A stretch of 64,000 nt of DNA, taken from contig JASANC010003263.1 of NCBI GenBank assembly GCA_030248135.1, forward strand, positions 1 through 64,000, in the 5' to 3' direction. This stretch comes from Theristus sp. LFF4_11 (taxonomy: Eukaryota > Nematoda > Chromadorea > Monhysterida > Xyalidae). Position 1 is the first letter of the stretch. The number at the start of each line of letters is the position of its first letter. Below are positions 59,285 to 64,000 of the stretch, piece by piece. The position numbers were made by a program, and so were the translations under genes. Below the pieces are notes generated by a model. That model saw nothing but the letters and a program-made list of their open reading frames with translations. It did no database searches and was not told where the DNA came from.

Positions 59285-62200
59285 CGCCAACGCCACCCGT
59301 TTCACCGGCACCGTGTGCACCCTCGTTTGCTCTTCCAGTCTGCGTTTCAGTCTGGCCTGTTGCGCGAGCGTCAGCGTGCCCCCCGGCTTCGGCGCCGCTG
59401 GCATCCACTGGCCAGCAAGTTTGTTCATGTACTGAAATGTGCATGGATACTAGTGTGCATGGGCAGTGGCGCACACACTCACTGCGAACGAACCGTCGGC
59501 TGGCGCATATTGGCGCCGACGAGAGCGCCTGGCTTGATGGCAGCCTGCAGCCGCTGGTTGACGCTGATGATGCCGTCGAGTGTCGGCGCGAGACGTCGCT
59601 GCTCGCTGGTGCCCGCTTTGCTGCCCATTCTGTCCGGCGGATGTTCAGCGGCAAGATGATTGTCCAAGGTGACGTACGAATGACACCTGCAGTGTTCGCG
59701 CTTGAACAAAACAGCACACTCGTGTGTACACCAGTGGCAACGTGCTCAATGCGTCAGAGACAGACTGACCGGAACGAGCAGACGTCACACGAGTAGACGA
59801 TCTCGGCAGAGCTCAAACGCATCTGGTGGTCGTGCACCAAATGTTGCAGCAGGTTGAACGCGTACTGCTGAAACAGCAACACCACGCAGTCACAAAGGAC
59901 ACCAACGCGACAGTGTGACGCCAGAGAGGTGCGTCAGTGAGGTCATGGGCGCACACACCTTGTTGCACATGCCGCAGCGTCCGGCGTCGAGGCGATGCTG
60001 TGCCTTGCTGAGCAGGTCGTTCGTGACGAGACTGTGTGCCATGACCAAGTGACGCTCCAGTCCCTCGTACGTCCAGAAGCGACTCTTGCAACGACTGCAG
60101 CCGAGCGGTGTCCCACCGGTGATCATTTCAGGGGGCGACTTCAGTTTCAGCAGCTGGTGCGTTTGCTGAATGTGGAACAGCAGCACGATCACACCTGAAA
60201 CAAACGCAAACGCGCTAAACAGTCGGCCCATCGTGAACACAAGTCACCTGCTCGTCGTGGCGACCGCCGCCTTGAATTCACGGCACGCCATCCCCCAACC
60301 ACCCTACGTGAAGAACTACCGCAGTTTGGTACGTCCGGGTCGAGTGTCTCGAAGCAGTGGTGGTGCGAGCGGAGATACGATGAAAATCTCAAAGTGAACA
60401 CATCAAGATAGCAGACTGGACGCACCGAACGCCTGGTAGTCACAGAGTTCACAGTTGAGTGGCTCGGTGCATCGCTGCCGCTGGCTTGCCGTGAGCGCAT
60501 CGACGTTCACGACAGCCCTCATCAGCTGCTCCAGCCGTCCGGGGTGGTTGCCGATCTTAGCAGCCACCGACGCAATCATCGACGACGACGGCGGCGTTGT
60601 CAGTGACTGCGACTGTGCCGGCGGCGGAGGGCCCGACTGCAACATCCGTTGTGCGTGCTGCGTTGGCCGCTGCTGGCCTGCGCAAACAATCGCTACAAAA
60701 CTTGCACTCTTGTTTCGAATTTTTTAAACGAGACAGAAAACAGATTCTTGATAGTGTTGAATACTGGTAACGTAACACAACAGTTTGCACATGATAGCAA
60801 GTGGCAGCAACCTGCGTTAGCGACAATGGGCGATGCCACACCCACTGGACGGTTGCTGGTAGACGCAGTCGGCTGGCGGGACTGAGATTCTGGTTGACCG
60901 GCGCTTTTCTGAAATACAAAACAACGCCTTGCTTAACTTTTAAGATCGTTTACTTGTTCACTCGTGGCGAATGTCTGTTCGTCAGCATCACAATGCTACG
61001 CATACCAGTGTCAGCTGTGTGTTTTTCGAGCGCATCGCGTGTGCGTTGTGCTGTTGCGCATTAGCACGTGTCAGTGCGAGCATGCGTTGTTGTTGTTGTT
61101 GTTGTTGTTGCACCTGCTGTTGTGCCATCAGTTGCACATCAACAATCTCCGCGTGCACACGTCCGTCACCACTGATGTCAACTGCCAGCTGGCGTGCCCC
61201 ATCGCTCGCATTCAGCATGCACGCCATTGGCGTACTGCTGCTGCTTTCTGCACCGTTGTTCGGAGTCACACGTAGCACCTGAAATCAGCACAACAAACAG
61301 TCGCTTCTTCTCAGTTCGCTCCGACTGCTTTCAGAGTATCATATTTAGATTATGCAAATGACTCGGCCCTATTTAGACGACTCGGATCACTTTGCCAATT
61401 TTGAAGTCCCCCGTCATGCATGAAATGTTTACCTATCCATGCGCGCATTTAATCTCGGGACCAAAATAAAAGATTATAAGAGAATCGTGTTTTGCAGACG
61501 TGCGCACCTTGACAGCGTGAGCAGCGTTCGGCACTGACTTCTCCGGTTGCGGTTTCTTCCAGAGCCATCGATTGAACGACGTTTGATCGTGTTCGCTTGG
61601 CGCTTGTATGGTCAGCCGTTTGCACCTGAACATTCATGTTTTTCAGAACAAGCAACTGCAAGCCACCACAACCGCTGTACTGCTGACCAGTTCTGCGTTC
61701 TGCACTGACGCAAATGTTCGGTGAGCGCAGCCTTCGTGTCAAAGTGGCTCGCGTCACACACGGTGCACGCGTGCTTCTTGTCCGTGCGCGACTCGTAGTG
61801 CATCGGCAAACCGTGCTCTGCTCTGCAACAATCACAGACATTCGGTGTGTCTCAATCGATGGCGAACGAAGCACACTGCGTATTGGTATCAGTGCACAAC
61901 AAACTCACGTGTAGTGCTTAGCCATACGGTCGTGGTGCGTGAAACTGTGCTCGCACAGCTGACAGAACCATCGATTGTACTTGAAATGTGGGTACAGCTT
62001 GTGCTCATCGAACACTGTCGCCGAGGGCGTCTCGAAGCGGCACGTCTTCTCTGCGCAGCGTTTCAAGCGTCGTTGCTCTTGGAAGACACTGTTGCGATCG
62101 CGTAATGTACGCAGCAGCTGCAATGCAACAATGCATCTATCTTGTGCAACTGTTGCTGGAAACGACTGACGTCTCGAAAAACGTCACGAATCATTTGTGC

Positions 62201-63795
62201 AGAGCGGGTTTTCATGGTTACACACACCGCAAAAACCATTCACAAACCGGTGCGAGCTGCATGCAGATCTTCTCATAGTCGTCGATGGATCGATTATACG
62301 TGAACACATTGAATCTGTTCGAGAGCACATCGGCGTACACGCGCTCCTGCACGAGGTCCAGTCCGAGCATGAACGCCGAGTTCGTGAACGCCGGGGCCGC
62401 GTTGTTCGCTCGGAAAATGCTGCGGTCACGTCGCTCAGCCTCTGAGATTGGCACCGGCCGACTGCCGAACAGCCGCTGGCGAACGCTGCACAACTGCGCG
62501 CCACTGTCGTCGTAGCCGAACAGCACATCAACGACCTACGTCATTTTTAGTCACTTGCTTCTCATCCGTTTTGTCAGTTCTTTTTGGGAAGACCGAAATC
62601 GGTAAGTTTCGAAATGGAACTGCCAGATGTCGGAAATGGGATCTTACAAATGCAGCGCATACACAGCCACAATGGCACCAAAATCGCCGCGAACCTGCGA
62701 CGGTGGCACGGTGAGAACGTTCGGCACACGCAGCTGGTCAGACTGCAAGAACTCGGCCATTTTGTGCACGTGCTGCTGGCCGACGTCAAGCAGCGTTTCG
62801 CGGAGCACCGAGAGCACCGATCGATTCAGAAGTTCAGAGTGCAGCAGGTCATCCGTTTCGTTCGGCTGGTTTGTTTGGTCGCTTTGCGCGTGTGCGTCCT
62901 GGTGTGCCTGCACGGCCGCTTCCGTTCGTGCCTCGATCACCTCGTTAACACGATCCAGCAGCCAATCACGATCGATCAGTGCGCCGTCCACAGCAGTCTC
63001 CTCGCTCGATTGCGACTCTTGTTGTTCTTGGTTCGCTTTGACTTTCATTTGATCAGCCAGCATTACATCATCGTCGCCGTCTTCGACTTTGTCGCGTTCA
63101 CCACCACCGTATCCGTCATCTTTCTCGTTCAATGATTGCTCGCTGTCGGTTTTGTCTTTGTCGGCTTGTAGTGGCTCCGGGCTGGCAGATACAGACTTTT
63201 GCTCGTTTTTTTCATTGTCACCGCTTTTATTGTCATTGCAATCTGTGTAATCTGAAGACGACATGGGTACTTCTTGAGGCTGTGTCTCATTTTGCGGTTG
63301 CTTTTCGTTGGTCTTTTGCACGCCATTCTTTGCCACTTGGTCAGGTGTTGGCGATCGGCTGGTTGATGCAGCAACAACCTGCTCATCATCGTCTCCGGTT
63401 TCACTCTCATGTGCACCATGGCCTTCTTGATTCTGAAACACTCAGTTCGGATAGAAAACCACACACGTTCAAACGATCAAAAATACGAGTCCAATCAATC
63501 AACAACTTTCACAACCAACCAAACGTGAGTCAAGTCCACACCTTTTTCTCCTGTTCATGCTGGCCATTTGGCATGTTTGCGCCAGTGTCATTGTCATTGC
63601 CGTTGGCATGCTTGTCCTTGGTGGTCACCTGACAAAGCGAGCCATTTTCAGTGATCTCTTCCAACACTGGCGGTGCCATCTGCTTTTCGCTCGAATCTTG
63701 CTTCTTGCTCGTGTTTGCGTGTTTGTCGTCGCCAAGCTCGCTGTCCACCATCGACGTTATCAGATCCAACGTGTCGCTGTCTGAGTGTTTGTGAG
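59009..63795 (-). CDS. C2H2 zinc-finger protein, 5' end not seen
   Basis: This is a large nuclear-type protein. Exons include 63795-63542 and 63432-62648 (acidic, Ser/Gln-rich, then a helical region), about 62537-62260 (LFGYDDSGAQLC to YEKICMQLAPVCEWF), about 62110-61914, 61832-about 61690, about 61633-61510, 61278-about 61068, about 60907-60820, 60677-60426, about 60195-59963, 59867-about 59765, 59686-about 59480 and 59431-59009 (TGA). Zinc-finger pieces are spread over many exons: WFCQLCEHSFTHHDRMAKH, CTVCDASHFDTKAALTEHLR, CSRCKSRFWTYEGLERHL, CDVCSFRCHSYVTLDNHLA and CTPCAMRFDEYAQVIAHW. Two poly-Gln runs occur. The first exon seen begins at an acceptor, so the start lies beyond 63795, perhaps off the window. 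The architecture recalls MEP-1 of the Mi-2 complex, but this is only a guess. Confidence 0.7.
59251..59283. repeat. (CTG)n coding run, poly-Gln
   Basis: A nearly pure CTG array encodes about ten Gln on the minus strand in the last exon of the zinc-finger gene, just before a KGGRVKYTC finger. Confidence 0.9.
61086..61112. repeat. (GTT)n coding run, poly-Gln
   Basis: A TTG/GTT array encodes about eight Gln (CAA codons) on the minus strand in the 61278 exon of the zinc-finger gene. Confidence 0.85.
61370..61475 (-). repeat. Dispersed repeat, copy 3
   Basis: On the minus strand it reads like 2427-2520: ATCTTTTATTTTGGTCCCG, ATGCGCGCATGGATAGGTAA and ATTGGCAAAGTGATCCGAG. It lies in an intron of the zinc-finger gene. 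Confidence 0.65.
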
Positions 63796-63944
63796 CTGAA
63801 ATAGAATGCAAAAACACGTTCGGTGATCCCACTTGCCTTTGCACATCTCAGATTTTTAAAAACGACAAAAAAACGGTTTAACAGACAAAATCACCACACA
63901 GACACAGCATCTGTATTTAACTGTGAACATGAACACCACTCATA

Positions 63945-64000
63945 ATTGTTCCAGAGCCGGGGGGTCGGGGGGGGAGTACAGAAGCAGATACATAGATACA
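63945..64000 (+). repeat. GTTCCAGAG G-rich repeat, cut by window end
   Basis: AATTGTTCCAGAGCCGGGGG followed by more G runs and GATACATAGATACA. Same family as 46560-46700. Confidence 0.6.

Noticed and set aside
58872..59796. Long overlapping open frames on both strands around the poly-Gln run
   Set aside because: High GC and the CTG array keep several frames open; only the frame with the CTPCAMRF finger and matching splice sites is coding.

Overview
The window is nuclear DNA of an invertebrate animal. The genes are split by GT-AG introns, the products are animal-specific or conserved in animals (Aurora kinase, kinesin-2 KIF17, Stum/SPEC3 membrane proteins, nischarin, TMEM121 family, LIN54, THUMPD3), and the non-coding DNA is full of small inverted-repeat DNA transposons. 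I cannot name the phylum. Degenerate TTAGG-type hexamers near 47-49 kb are suggestive of telomere-like sequence but are not diagnostic of any group.

Layout. 0.6-3.1 kb (+): 3' part of an Aurora-type mitotic kinase whose 5' exons lie off the left edge. 4.1-11.3 kb (-): a complete 19-exon kinesin-2 motor gene, KIF17. 12.7-13.6 kb: almost purely alternating pyrimidine-purine DNA between the divergent KIF17 and Stum genes. 14.0-19.0 kb (+): two tandem Stum/SPEC3 paralogues with matching exon lengths. 19.15-21.1 kb: a hAT element nested in another G-rich inverted-repeat element. 21.6-43.1 kb (-): a nischarin gene (PX domain, leucine-rich repeats, acidic tail) with one intron of about 16.7 kb that contains a complete TMEM121-family gene on the opposite strand (38.2-39.7 kb), a decayed Tc1 element and a SINE. 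44.1-45.5 kb (-): a mitochondrial Tim44/MAIP1-like protein. 45.9-50.2 kb: repeat-rich block with a 2.6-kb hAT-like element that carries an orphan exon, a large palindrome, poly-G tracts and telomere-like repeats. 51.3-53.8 kb (+): LIN54. 54.2-58.5 kb (-): THUMPD3, both of whose introns are mostly transposon. 59.0 kb to the right part of the window (-): a C2H2 zinc-finger protein with its 5' end not seen.

The genes do not form a pathway or operon. They are a mixture of cell division (Aurora kinase, LIN54), ciliary transport (KIF17), membrane or sensory proteins (Stum, TMEM121), cytoskeletal or endosomal signalling (nischarin), mitochondrial and tRNA-modification genes. The main theme is intron growth by small DNA transposons: the homologous introns of both Stum copies, both THUMPD3 introns and the giant nischarin intron all hold inverted-repeat elements. 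Exon coordinates were read by eye from splice signals and reading-frame phase. Those with matching phases on both sides are reliable; those flagged as unresolved are not.
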